From Candidatus Poribacteria bacterium (GTDB taxonomy: Bacteria; Poribacteria; WGA-4E; WGA-3G): a DNA stretch of 49,092 nt. The notes below the pieces were generated by a model. That model was not told where the DNA came from. It searched no databases and saw only the letters and a program-made list of their open reading frames with translations. The stretch covers positions 1 to 49,092 of the forward strand of contig JAJECN010000028.1 of assembly GCA_022821965.1 (NCBI GenBank), read 5' to 3'. Shown here one piece after another: positions 34,787 through 43,028 of this stretch. Both the position numbers and the translations under genes were made by a program. Every line of letters begins with the position of its first letter. The first letter of the stretch is position 1.

Positions 34787-36262
34787 ATGGTTGAAGAAAA
34801 ACGGATTCTCTACGAGCATCTGGATGTACCTGATATTAACACGTTCGATGTCTTTCGGCAATATGATGGCTATAAGGGTTTTGAAAAAGCAATTGCGGAA
34901 TATCAACCTGAAGAGATCGCTAAAATGGTGTTGGATTCAGGATTGAAAGGCAGAGGCGGTGCCGGTTTTTCTACTGGCGAAAAATGGAGTTTTGTCCCAA
35001 GGGATATTGAGCCGCGTTACCTCTGTTGCAACGCTGACGAAAGCGAACCGGGGACATTCAGTAACCGTTATGTCTTAGAGAAGAATCCACACCTATTGAT
35101 TGAAGGTATCTTAATCTGTTGCTATGCAATGGGCATTGAGACGACTTATGTCTATATTCGCGGTGAATTTACGCTCGGTAAAAAGATGTTAGATGCTGCC
35201 ATCAAGGAGGCTTATGAACAAGGATACCTGGGCGAAGATATCCGGGGTACAGGATTAAACGTTAACATCTATACACACCCAGGAGCTGGTGCCTATATTT
35301 GTGGTGAGGAAACGGGACTCATTGAATCGCTTGAGGGGAAACGAGGACAACCTCGTAACAAACCGCCCTTTCCTGCTGTCGAGGGTGTGTTCAGAAAACC
35401 TACCGTCGTGCAGAATGTTGAGACTTTATGCAACCTACCTTTCATTGTTAGTAATGGTGTTGAATGGTACACGCAGATGGGACCGACGTATGCCGATACG
35501 CGGTTTGATCCGCCGAAACCTGATGCCAATACCGGTACAAAACTCTATTGCATTAGTGGTGATGTCAATGAACCGGGTGTTTATGAACTTGAACTCGGCT
35601 TGACGTGCACAGAACTCATTGAGGTCGCGGGTGGTTTGCGTGGCGAAGAGGTGAAAGCGGTAATCCCCGGTGGCAGTTCCGCGCCAATTTTGACGCACTA
35701 TGAGTTAGACACGCGGCTCGATTTTACCTCACTTACACTCGCTAAGTCGATGCTCGGTTCCGGTGGTATCATCGTCATGAACGAGACCCGTAATATCGTG
35801 GATTGCTTGCTCAATATTATGAAGTTCTATGCGCATGAATCGTGTGGACAGTGCACGCCGTGTCGGTGGGGTACACCGTGGGTGCGCGATATTGTTCAAC
35901 GTATTGCTGATGGAAACGGACGGCAAAGTACTATCACACGCCCCAAATTCGGTATTGCTGAAAACGGTAGATGGGGCGATACCGGCGAAACGGAAGAAAT
36001 TTACGAAGACTTGGATCTGCTGGAGAGTGTCGCTAATAACATTGCGAATGTAGACACGATGACCTGGAATACGATTTGTGTCTTTGGCATTGCTGTCTCG
36101 TGGCCAGCCGTGAGTTATATGCGCAAATTCCGACCCGAATTTGAAGCCGCCATTCGTGAAAGTAAATTGGTTACCCTGCCTGTTGCTGAGGCGACAGTCC
36201 CACCAGAGGAAAACTACGCATATCAACAGCGGTTTGTTCCGAAAGAGTTTGCTGACCTATAG
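34787..36262 (+). CDS. nuoF: NADH-quinone oxidoreductase subunit F
   Basis: A 491-residue flavoprotein of complex I that oxidises NADH through FMN and passes electrons to 4Fe-4S cluster N3. It has the glycine-rich GLKGRGGAGFSTGEKW (52-67), CNADESEPGTFSNR, GAGAYICGEETGLIESLEG and the cluster motif ESCGQCTPCRWGT, with a fourth Cys in NTICVFG. It is somewhat longer than the E. coli protein (about 445), with an extra segment in the C-terminal part (FGIAENGRWGDTGETEE). GGGAGAAGG precedes the ATG. Confidence 0.96.
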   Translation: MVEEKRILYEHLDVPDINTFDVFRQYDGYKGFEKAIAEYQPEEIAKMVLDSGLKGRGGAGFSTGEKWSFVPRDIEPRYLCCNADESEPGTFSNRYVLEKNPHLLIEGILICCYAMGIETTYVYIRGEFTLGKKMLDAAIKEAYEQGYLGEDIRGTGLNVNIYTHPGAGAYICGEETGLIESLEGKRGQPRNKPPFPAVEGVFRKPTVVQNVETLCNLPFIVSNGVEWYTQMGPTYADTRFDPPKPDANTGTKLYCISGDVNEPGVYELELGLTCTELIEVAGGLRGEEVKAVIPGGSSAPILTHYELDTRLDFTSLTLAKSMLGSGGIIVMNETRNIVDCLLNIMKFYAHESCGQCTPCRWGTPWVRDIVQRIADGNGRQSTITRPKFGIAENGRWGDTGETEEIYEDLDLLESVANNIANVDTMTWNTICVFGIAVSWPAVSYMRKFRPEFEAAIRESKLVTLPVAEATVPPEENYAYQQRFVPKEFADL

Positions 36263-36336
36263 GGCTCGCCGCTTAGTCTGGGAATAGACGAAATTCATTC
36301 CTTGTCTTACGTTTTCACTTGTATATTGTAGAACAA

Positions 36337-36429
36337 AAGGCGTAGCTCGTAATGAAATGGAGAGCGGGTTCGATAAAAGAGTGTGAGATTCCAAGTCCAC
36401 ATTGTTTAACCGCAAGGAAAAATTAAAAA
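36337..36429 (+). promoter_or_regulatory. SD-covering leader element, copy C (nuoG)
   Basis: Stem 1 is GCTC (36345-36348) with GAGC (36362-36365), both strands changed relative to copies A and B. The 13-nt loop is GTAATGAAATGGA. The last hairpin pairs TTG (36402-36404) with CAA (36413-36415) just before the AAGGA. The end reads GCAAGGAAAAATTAAAAA and then the nuoG ATG. Confidence 0.62.
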
Positions 36430-38079
36430 ATGGCATTTGTTAAACTGAATGACCTTGAGATAGAGGTTGAAGATGGAACGAATGTAGTCGAGGCAGCAAG
36501 GCAACACGGTATTGAGGTGCCTCACTACTGTTATCATCCTGGGTTGAGTCGTCCTGCGAATTGCAGAATGTGCCTCGTTGAGCCACACGAATTCTTTCCA
36601 CCTGCTGGCGCGATTGTTCCGGCACGGCAACTCGCAACAGGATGCACAACGGTGCTGAGAACAGCACCTCCTGAAAGGAAACTTGACGGAAAGTACGACT
36701 CCATTGTCTATACAGATAGCCCGCGCGTCAAAAAGGCACGTGAGGACATACTTGAGTTCCTACTTGTGCATCATCCGCTTGATTGTCCCGTCTGCGATCA
36801 GGCTGGTGAGTGCGACTTGCAGGACTATTCCTATCGGCACGGACACGATAAGAGTCGTTACCTTGAAGTCAAAAATGTTCCGCCCAAAAAGGACCTCGGT
36901 CCAGACGTACTCCTCTATTCAACGCGCTGTGTTGTCTGCACCCGGTGTATCCGATTTGCGGAGGAGGTTTCAGGAACCGGAGAATTAGGCTTAATTAACC
37001 GCGGCTCCCACGATGAAATTGATATTCCGCGAAGCCACGAAGGCGTTCCTTTGCAGGTATTAGATAACAAGTTGGCAGGAAATGTCGTTGACATTTGCCC
37101 CGTCGGTGCATTGATTAGCAAGGACTTCTTGTTCAAGTCTCGTCCGTGGTTTATGGAGAAGGCGGACAGTGTCTGTTCAGGATGTAGTGTCGGCTGTAAT
37201 ATCACTGTAGAGTATAAAGCCGATGGCGTATACAGACTCAAGCCGCGCTTCCACGAGGATATTAACCAGCATTGGATGTGTGACGATGGTCGTCTCGGTT
37301 ACCACTATGTGAATAGTGATGACCGTCTCCAACTCCCGCTTAAACGGGTAGATGACGAACTCTCTCCGACACATTGGGCAGATGCTATTGCAACAATCAC
37401 AGAAAAATTGTCAGAAGTGGAAGCTGAGGATATCGTTGTTATCGGTTCCGCGCAAGGCACGAATGAGGATAACTACGTTCTGCAGCAGTTTGCTCACGAT
37501 GTCCTGAAGACAACACAGTTGGGACTCTTCGGACAATCGCCTGGTGAAGAACACAAATTCCCACAATTTACAATTGAAGCGGACAAAAATCCGAATACCG
37601 CTGGTGCGCGAACGATACTCGGTTCCGCGAACGGGAACGTCGTTTTGGAAGGCGACGCGCTTTGGGAGAAGGTCTCAAATGCCAAAGTGGTTTACCTCGT
37701 TAGCGGTGCATCTGAACGAACCCTTGAGGATGCCGAAAAAGCTGCATTAGAGAGCGTCGATTTTCTTATCGTGCAAGACGTTTTGCCATCAGAGGTGACG
37801 CAAGTGGCAGATATAGTGTTGCCCGGAACGACTTTCGCCGAGAAAGACGGCACTTTCACCAATTCGACCGGTTGGGTGCAACGGATTCGCAAAACGATTG
37901 ATCCACCGGGTGAAGCGCGTATAGATTGGGAGATCACACAGCAGCTTGCCAAGCAATTGGGCGGTGAGATGAATTATCACTTTGCTGGTGAGATCGCACT
38001 GGCAATTGCTGAGAATGTGCCTGGCTATGCTGACGCAACACATCAGAAAATTGGGGATGCGGGAATTAAGTTAACCTAA
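36430..38079 (+). CDS. nuoG: NADH-quinone oxidoreductase subunit G (short form)
   Basis: A 549-residue iron-sulfur subunit. The 2Fe-2S N1b ligands are C34, C45, C48 and C72. Cluster N5 is H115, C119, C122 and C128; N4 is C167, C170, C173 and C223. A fourth motif CxxCxxxCx27C (C249, C252, C256, C284) matches the off-pathway N7 cluster known only in some bacteria. The molybdopterin-oxidoreductase-like domain that follows is much shorter than in E. coli (about 900 residues in total), ending at DIVLPGTTFAEKDGTFTN plus 90 residues. No frameshift is apparent, so this looks like a natural short form. Confidence 0.93.
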   Translation: MAFVKLNDLEIEVEDGTNVVEAARQHGIEVPHYCYHPGLSRPANCRMCLVEPHEFFPPAGAIVPARQLATGCTTVLRTAPPERKLDGKYDSIVYTDSPRVKKAREDILEFLLVHHPLDCPVCDQAGECDLQDYSYRHGHDKSRYLEVKNVPPKKDLGPDVLLYSTRCVVCTRCIRFAEEVSGTGELGLINRGSHDEIDIPRSHEGVPLQVLDNKLAGNVVDICPVGALISKDFLFKSRPWFMEKADSVCSGCSVGCNITVEYKADGVYRLKPRFHEDINQHWMCDDGRLGYHYVNSDDRLQLPLKRVDDELSPTHWADAIATITEKLSEVEAEDIVVIGSAQGTNEDNYVLQQFAHDVLKTTQLGLFGQSPGEEHKFPQFTIEADKNPNTAGARTILGSANGNVVLEGDALWEKVSNAKVVYLVSGASERTLEDAEKAALESVDFLIVQDVLPSEVTQVADIVLPGTTFAEKDGTFTNSTGWVQRIRKTIDPPGEARIDWEITQQLAKQLGGEMNYHFAGEIALAIAENVPGYADATHQKIGDAGIKLT

Positions 38080-38116
38080 GCCTGTAGCCTTTCGGCACTA
38101 TCAAGAAGGAGAAAAT

Positions 38117-39298
38117 ATGCCTCTTCTCGTTTTAATCCTCAGTTCAATCATTAAGATTGTCATTATTGTCCATCTGCTGCTTATTGGTGTGATGGCAATG
38201 ATTTGGTCGGAACGTCGGGTGAGCGGATGGATGCAGGATCGGTTGGGACCGAATCGTGTTGGACCACAAGGGCTGCTCCAACCCATCGCAGACGGGCTTA
38301 AGTTCATGTTTAAGGAGGACCTGATCCCAGATCACGTGGATAAGCCACTTTATGTACTCGCACCAGCAATGTTGTTGGTTCCAGCACTTGTTACAGTCGC
38401 TGTTGTACCATTTGGGAATGCTATCACACTATTTGGATATGAAATACCGCTCCAGATTGCGGATGTCAACATCGGCATTCTGTATGTATTGGCGATAACG
38501 TCGCTTGGGGTCTACGGTGTTGTACTGGGGGCATGGGCATCTAATAATAAATATTCACTCTTGGGCGGTTTACGTTCGTCTGCACAGATGATTAGTTACG
38601 AGTTGACCCTGGGATTGGCGATTATTGGTGTATTGATGCTGACAAGTTCTCTCAGCCTTCGGACAATCGCAGTAGAACAAGGGGCATATCCGTGGCAGTG
38701 GAACTTCCTAATTCATTTCCCCGCGTTTCTCGCATTCACGACTGCTATGTATGCGGAAACAAACCGGTTACCGTTTGACCTCGCAGAAGCTGAGCAAGAG
38801 CTCGTCGCGGGGTATCACACCGAATACAGTAGCATGAAATTCGCGATGTTTTTCATGGCAGAATATATGAACATGATTGTCGGTTCTGCCGTGACAGTAA
38901 CGCTTTTTTTGGGCGGATGGCATTTCTTCGGCTTGGAAAATGTCGGAGGTCCTGTGTGGAGCGGGCTTATTTCGTTCGGTATCTTCTTCGTCAAAACAGC
39001 GATCTTCCTATTTGTGTTTATTTGGGTCCGCTGGACGCTGCCTCGATTCCGCTACGATCAACTTATGAACTTCGGTTGGAAATTCCTGTTACCTGTCGCC
39101 TTGACTTCAATCGTTGTAACCGGCATTTTATGGATAGCCACCGGTTCTCGTTTGATCGTCGGTATCGGCAACGTGATTGCGGCGTTCATCGTTGTGTCAA
39201 TTGTGGCAGGGCTGCTTGTCATGAACAAGACACCTGAGCCAGCAATACAGGATAGCAACCGGCAAATTACCCCCAGCGCACTGGACGCGATAGAGTAG
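38117..39298 (+). CDS. nuoH: NADH-quinone oxidoreductase subunit H
   Basis: A 393-residue membrane subunit forming the quinone-chamber floor. It has MIWSERRVSGWMQDRLGPNR, GLLQPIADGLKFMFKED, the acidic loop NRLPFDLAEAEQELVAGYH and TEYSSMKFAMFFMAEY. About eight helices. GAAGGAG precedes the ATG. In most genomes nuoI follows directly; here nuoJ does, 11 nt later. Confidence 0.96.
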   Translation: MPLLVLILSSIIKIVIIVHLLLIGVMAMIWSERRVSGWMQDRLGPNRVGPQGLLQPIADGLKFMFKEDLIPDHVDKPLYVLAPAMLLVPALVTVAVVPFGNAITLFGYEIPLQIADVNIGILYVLAITSLGVYGVVLGAWASNNKYSLLGGLRSSAQMISYELTLGLAIIGVLMLTSSLSLRTIAVEQGAYPWQWNFLIHFPAFLAFTTAMYAETNRLPFDLAEAEQELVAGYHTEYSSMKFAMFFMAEYMNMIVGSAVTVTLFLGGWHFFGLENVGGPVWSGLISFGIFFVKTAIFLFVFIWVRWTLPRFRYDQLMNFGWKFLLPVALTSIVVTGILWIATGSRLIVGIGNVIAAFIVVSIVAGLLVMNKTPEPAIQDSNRQITPSALDAIE

Positions 39299-39309
39299 GA
39301 GGCGTGCGA

Positions 39310-39837
39310 ATGAATCCAGAACAGATACTATTTATTTTCTTTGGAGCGATCTCGCTAATTGGAGCGATTGCCGTCATCTCGTTTCGACATCCAATTTATA
39401 GCGCGCTTTCGCTGATTGTAACGTTCTTCGCACAAGCAGGTCTTTTCGTCCTATTGGGCGCGCATTTCGTTGCGGCTGTCCAAGTAATCGTCTATGCCGG
39501 TGCAATCATGGTCCTATTCCTCTTTGTGATTATGCTCCTGAACCTCGGTACACTCTCGGCGCAAGGAGCTATTGGAGGAAAACTAAAAGGTTTCGCTATA
39601 ATCTTAGGTATTCTCTTGGCTGCCGAGGGCATCTATATCGCAATGAATGCACTCAACGATACAGCGGTTGCTTCCGCAGAAGCTGCCGCGGAATCGGTAA
39701 CCACGACCACTTATGACATTGGCGAACTTTTGTTCACCAAGTATCTCTTGCCGTTTGAGGTTACCTCGCTTATTTTGTTGGCAGCATTGATTGGCGTTAT
39801 CGTCTTGGTAAAGCGCGAAGGTCAAGAAGAAAATTAA
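39310..39837 (+). CDS. nuoJ: NADH-quinone oxidoreductase subunit J
   Basis: A 175-residue membrane subunit with five helices. FRHPIYSALSLIVTFFAQAG and AAVQVIVYAGAIMVLFLFVIM contain the pi-bulge helix conserved in the family. LPFEVTSLILLAALIGVIVLV ends it. The ATG at 39310 is preferred over the GTG at 39304 because GGAGG at 39298-39302 is then 7 nt away. Confidence 0.94.
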   Translation: MNPEQILFIFFGAISLIGAIAVISFRHPIYSALSLIVTFFAQAGLFVLLGAHFVAAVQVIVYAGAIMVLFLFVIMLLNLGTLSAQGAIGGKLKGFAIILGILLAAEGIYIAMNALNDTAVASAEAAAESVTTTTYDIGELLFTKYLLPFEVTSLILLAALIGVIVLVKREGQEEN

Positions 39838-39839
39838 AT

Positions 39840-39876
39840 GCGGTAGCTTGACCGAAACGCGAGGAAAATTAAAAAT
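39840..39876 (+). repeat. Truncated leader element, copy D
   Basis: Only the 3' third of the leader is present: AGCTTGACCGAAACGCGAGG, then AAAATTAAAAATAGG. The hairpin CTTG (39847-39850) with CGAG (39860-39863) is kept through a G-T pair. No start codon follows; the full copy E comes about 27 nt later. It looks like a leftover of a tandem duplication before nuoK. Confidence 0.6.
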
Positions 39877-39903
39877 AGGTAAGGTTTTATCTTTACAGTA
39901 TCA

Positions 39904-39997
39904 AAAACGTAGCCTGTAATGTAATGGAAGGCGGATTACGCCGGGGGATGTCAAAGTCCCAAAGCCACTTGACCGAACCGCAAGGAAAATTAAAAAT
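39904..39997 (+). promoter_or_regulatory. SD-covering leader element, copy E (nuoK)
   Basis: Stem 1 is GCCT (39912-39915) with AGGC (39929-39932) across the loop GTAATGTAATGGA, one base different from copy C. GGCG/CGCC follows. The last hairpin pairs CTTG (39968-39971) with CAAG (39981-39984), covering the AAGGA before nuoK. It ends GCAAGGAAAATTAAAAAT and the ATG. Confidence 0.65.
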
Positions 39998-40297
39998 ATG
40001 CCATTAGAATATTACCTTGTTTTAAGTGCGCTCCTGTTTACAATCGGAGTCATCGGAGTCCTCATCCGCAGGAACGCTATTATCATCTTTATGTGTATTG
40101 AGTTGATGCTGAATGCGGCGAATCTCGCCTTTGTAGCAATCAGTCGGAGTCTCGGTGAGGCAACTGGACAGGTGTTCGTTTTCTTCGTAATGACCGTTGC
40201 TGCCGCTGAGGTTGCAATTGGGCTCGCAATCATTGTAAGCGTTTTCAAACATCGACAAACGATTAACGTGGATGAAGTCAATTCGTTGAAAGGCTAA
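39998..40297 (+). CDS. nuoK: NADH-quinone oxidoreductase subunit K
   Basis: A 99-residue, three-helix subunit (MrpC-like) in the proton pathway. The conserved glutamates are in [14 protein letters not shown] and [11 protein letters not shown]. Length is normal. It starts at the end of leader copy E. Confidence 0.95.
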   Translation: MPLEYYLVLSALLFTIGVIGVLIRRNAIIIFMCIELMLNAANLAFVAISRSLGEATGQVFVFFVMTVAAAEVAIGLAIIVSVFKHRQTINVDEVNSLKG

Positions 40298-40407
40298 AGT
40301 TAGCAATCAGTAGGCAGCCGTCGGCTTTCGGTATGTGGCAGGTGCGTCCCGTTTGCACACCACAAGCGATTCTTTACTGATAGCCGATAGCCATAAAAGG
40401 ATAAAAT
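40298..40407. repeat. Inverted-repeat spacer before nuoL
   Basis: The left arm ATCAGTAGGCAGCCGTCGGC (40306-40325) and TTTCGGTATGTGG face the right arm CCACAAGCG and ACTGATAGCCGATAGCC (40376-40392). The arms are imperfect complements of the same GGTTATCGG-type wording as in the other spacers. It is followed by AAAAGGATAAAAT and the nuoL ATG. No gene seen. Confidence 0.6.
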
Positions 40408-42297
40408 ATGTCAAAAGAACTAATTGTTGTCTTGTTAGTTGCCCCGCTTGTTGGATTTCTGATTAACGGGTTATTTGGAAAATGGCTGAAAGGTAACGAG
40501 AAACTGAGCGGGTGGATAGGTGCGCTTGCAGTGCTTGTCTCTTTAGTCTGTTCAATTATCGCCTTCACCAGTTTGAACGGCGGTGCCGCCCCGTTTGATG
40601 AAACGCTCTATGAATGGATTACGGGCGAGTCGTTCGCTTTCAATATCGGCTTTCGCGTGGACGCGTTGACAGCAGTCATGTTGTTGGTCATTACAGGTGT
40701 CGGTTTCCTCATCCATGTCTATTCAATCGGTTACATGCACGGTGATGAAGGATATACCCGTTATTTTGCCTACCTGAATCTGTTTGTTTTCGCAATGCTA
40801 ATTCTTGTCCTCGGCAACAACTACCTGATGATGTTTGTCGGATGGGAAGGCGTTGGTCTCTGCTCTTATCTACTGATTGGGTTCTGGTATGACAAACAAT
40901 CAGCAACGGATGCTGGGAAAAAGGCGTTTATTGTGAACCGGATTGGTGACTTCGGTTTCTTGCTGGGGATGTTTACGCTGTTCGCAGCCTTCGGAACCCT
41001 CGATTTCGCGACAATGTTTGATGACGCTGAGGCAGATAATTTCCAGAAGGTCTTTGGTGCCAGCACGCTCGTGGTCGCAACATTGCTACTCTTCGTCGGC
41101 GCAATTGGTAAATCAGCACAGATACCGCTCTATGTATGGCTACCCGACGCGATGGAAGGTCCGACACCTGTCAGTGCTTTGATTCACGCTGCGACAATGG
41201 TGACAGCGGGCGTATATATGATAGCACGCTCCGCTGTGCTTTATGACATCGCGCATACCGGCGAAGTTGTCGCATGGATTGGCGTTTTGACTGCGTTTTT
41301 CGCTGCAACGATAGCACTTGCACAAAACGATATTAAACGCATCCTCGCTTATTCCACTGTCAGTCAACTCGGATATATGTTCGTTGGCGTTGGGGTTGGT
41401 GCTTATGCATCAGGTGTTTTCCACTTGGTAACGCATGCCTTCTTTAAAGGACTAATGTTCCTCACCGCCGGTAGTGTAATGCACGCGATGGCGAATGAAC
41501 TGGATATGCGGAAGATGGGCGGTTTGAAGGCGAAGATGCCGATAACACATTGGACTTTTTTGATCGGCGCACTTGCCATCGCAGGATTTCCCTTTCTCAG
41601 CGGCTTCTGGAGCAAGGATGAAATTCTACATAGCGCGTGGGGAAGTTCACCCCTCATTTACGGTATCGGGTTAGTCACAGCGTTTCTAACAGCGTTTTAT
41701 ATGTTCCGTCTCATCTTCGGGACATTTTACGGTGAATCTCGCGTTGAACCCGAAGTTGAATCGCATCTGCACGAATCACCGCCAGTCATGTGGCTGCCGT
41801 TGGCGATTTTAGCGATTCCTTCTGCTGTGATCGGTTTGCTATTGGGCTGGGGTGGACATGAGAGTTGGTTCCATCATTTCACGAAGAGCGTTTTTCCAGA
41901 GGCACATCATGATGCATCGGGGAATGTTCTCTTGTTTATGGTAATTTCCTCAGTCATTGGTTTGGCAGGTATTGCGTTTGCATGGACGCGTTATAGCAAA
42001 CGGGCACCGTCTGATGAACCTACCAATGCGATGCATAAATTTGTCGCAAATAAGTACTATGTTGATGAGGTTTATAACTCGCTTATTGTGCAACCGATCA
42101 AGAATGCTTCTCACTATCTATTGTGGCGGATTGTAGATAACGGCGTTATTGATGGAATTGTCAATGGCGTGGCTGCTATCATTCGGGTAATTGGTGGAAC
42201 ATTGCGACGATTCCAGACAGGACTCGTCCAGGCTTACATCGTGTCAATGGTTTTGGGAATTGTGTTATTCCTTGCCTACTATCTGTTTTTTGCGTAA
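40408..42297 (+). CDS. nuoL: NADH-quinone oxidoreductase subunit L
   Basis: A 629-residue Mrp-antiporter-like proton-pumping subunit. It shows FVGWEGVGLCSYLLIGFWY, GKSAQIPLYVWLPDAMEGPTPVSALIHAATMV and ILAYSTVSQLGYMFVGVG. The C-terminal extension with the long lateral helix is present (final 90 residues, ending in a last membrane helix). Length is normal. AAAGGATAAA precedes the ATG. Confidence 0.96.
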   Translation: MSKELIVVLLVAPLVGFLINGLFGKWLKGNEKLSGWIGALAVLVSLVCSIIAFTSLNGGAAPFDETLYEWITGESFAFNIGFRVDALTAVMLLVITGVGFLIHVYSIGYMHGDEGYTRYFAYLNLFVFAMLILVLGNNYLMMFVGWEGVGLCSYLLIGFWYDKQSATDAGKKAFIVNRIGDFGFLLGMFTLFAAFGTLDFATMFDDAEADNFQKVFGASTLVVATLLLFVGAIGKSAQIPLYVWLPDAMEGPTPVSALIHAATMVTAGVYMIARSAVLYDIAHTGEVVAWIGVLTAFFAATIALAQNDIKRILAYSTVSQLGYMFVGVGVGAYASGVFHLVTHAFFKGLMFLTAGSVMHAMANELDMRKMGGLKAKMPITHWTFLIGALAIAGFPFLSGFWSKDEILHSAWGSSPLIYGIGLVTAFLTAFYMFRLIFGTFYGESRVEPEVESHLHESPPVMWLPLAILAIPSAVIGLLLGWGGHESWFHHFTKSVFPEAHHDASGNVLLFMVISSVIGLAGIAFAWTRYSKRAPSDEPTNAMHKFVANKYYVDEVYNSLIVQPIKNASHYLLWRIVDNGVIDGIVNGVAAIIRVIGGTLRRFQTGLVQAYIVSMVLGIVLFLAYYLFFA

Positions 42298-42365
42298 GTT
42301 ATTTATATGAGGTGTTGTGTACGCAATTCTTCTTTTTTTCGGAAATGTGTTAACAGAGGAAGAAA

Positions 42366-42788
42366 ATGGCAAAGAACACTTTTCGACCGCGGGATATAAT
42401 TAACAAAGAGGTTGCTGGTATCTGCGGTGTTGCCAGGTTAACAGATAAAGCACGAGCCGCACATGCTGGTGAAATCGGAAGTTATAAGTACGGTGCTGAA
42501 TCCACGCAGGATACAGGAATTTTGTCCTTTCTCGATATTTCAGCGGAGGCTTTCCAGGATGCTGCTGTGCGTATTGACAATGATGTCAAGCTTGGGGCAT
42601 GGATTCTGGATAATTCTAAGAAGTCATCTGAGGAAATATCAGCGTTCAATCGTAAGATGAAATCTTGGTGGCAAAACAACATGCCGAGTGACGACTTTTC
42701 AAAACGTCGCCGCAAATTGGGGCACGAAAAAGAAAATCGCCGTCGTTTTTGGCATTGGTACTTCTTCGGATGGGGACCTTGGAGATGA
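42366..42788 (+). CDS. DUF5069 family protein
   Basis: A 140-residue soluble protein with the DUF5069 pattern: GICGVARLTDKARAAHAGEIGSYKYG, then D-rich LSFLDISAEAFQDAA and a helical basic C-terminus ending in aromatic residues (FWHWYFFGWGPWR). The family has no known function. It sits between nuoL and nuoM with GAGGAAG before its ATG. Its stop overlaps the ATG of a 26-codon frame. Confidence 0.75.
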   Translation: MAKNTFRPRDIINKEVAGICGVARLTDKARAAHAGEIGSYKYGAESTQDTGILSFLDISAEAFQDAAVRIDNDVKLGAWILDNSKKSSEEISAFNRKMKSWWQNNMPSDDFSKRRRKLGHEKENRRRFWHWYFFGWGPWR

Positions 42789-42865
42789 ATGGGGTGGAAT
42801 GGCTTGCAGTATTCACTGTTGTGGTGCTACTTGGTGGTATCGGAGTATTGCACGAGATGCCATAA
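42785..42865 (+). CDS. Putative 26-residue membrane micropeptide
   Basis: A short frame starting at an ATGA overlap with the DUF5069 stop. The product is MNGVEWLAVF followed by TVVVLLGGIGVLHEMP: a single predicted membrane helix with short polar ends. Overlapping start and stop codons suggest translational re-initiation. It is too short for family assignment and could be chance, but a hydrophobic micropeptide between two complex I membrane genes deserves checking. Confidence 0.35.
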   Translation: MNGVEWLAVFTVVVLLGGIGVLHEMP

Positions 42866-42892
42866 ACAACACGAATAAAAACTAACCCGTTA

Positions 42893-43018
42893 TTAAATAG
42901 TTGTCAGTTATTAGGTAAGGGATTTTTATGTTCTTGGAGTACGCCAAGTTAGGGTAGGTTTGTATAAACGAGTCTCTTAACCGATGACTGACAACCGATA
43001 ACCGATAACCATTAAAAC
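42893..43018. repeat. Inverted-repeat spacer before nuoM
   Basis: The left arm TAGTTGTCAGTTATTAGGTA (42898-42917) and the right arm TCTCTTAACCGATGACTGAC followed by AACCGATAACCGATAACC (42974-43011) are imperfect complements. The GATAACC unit is repeated in tandem at the right end. GGAGG for nuoM follows immediately. The central part (TTCTTGGAGTACGCCAAG) forms a small hairpin. Confidence 0.65.
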
Positions 43019-43028
43019 GGAGGTTTCC

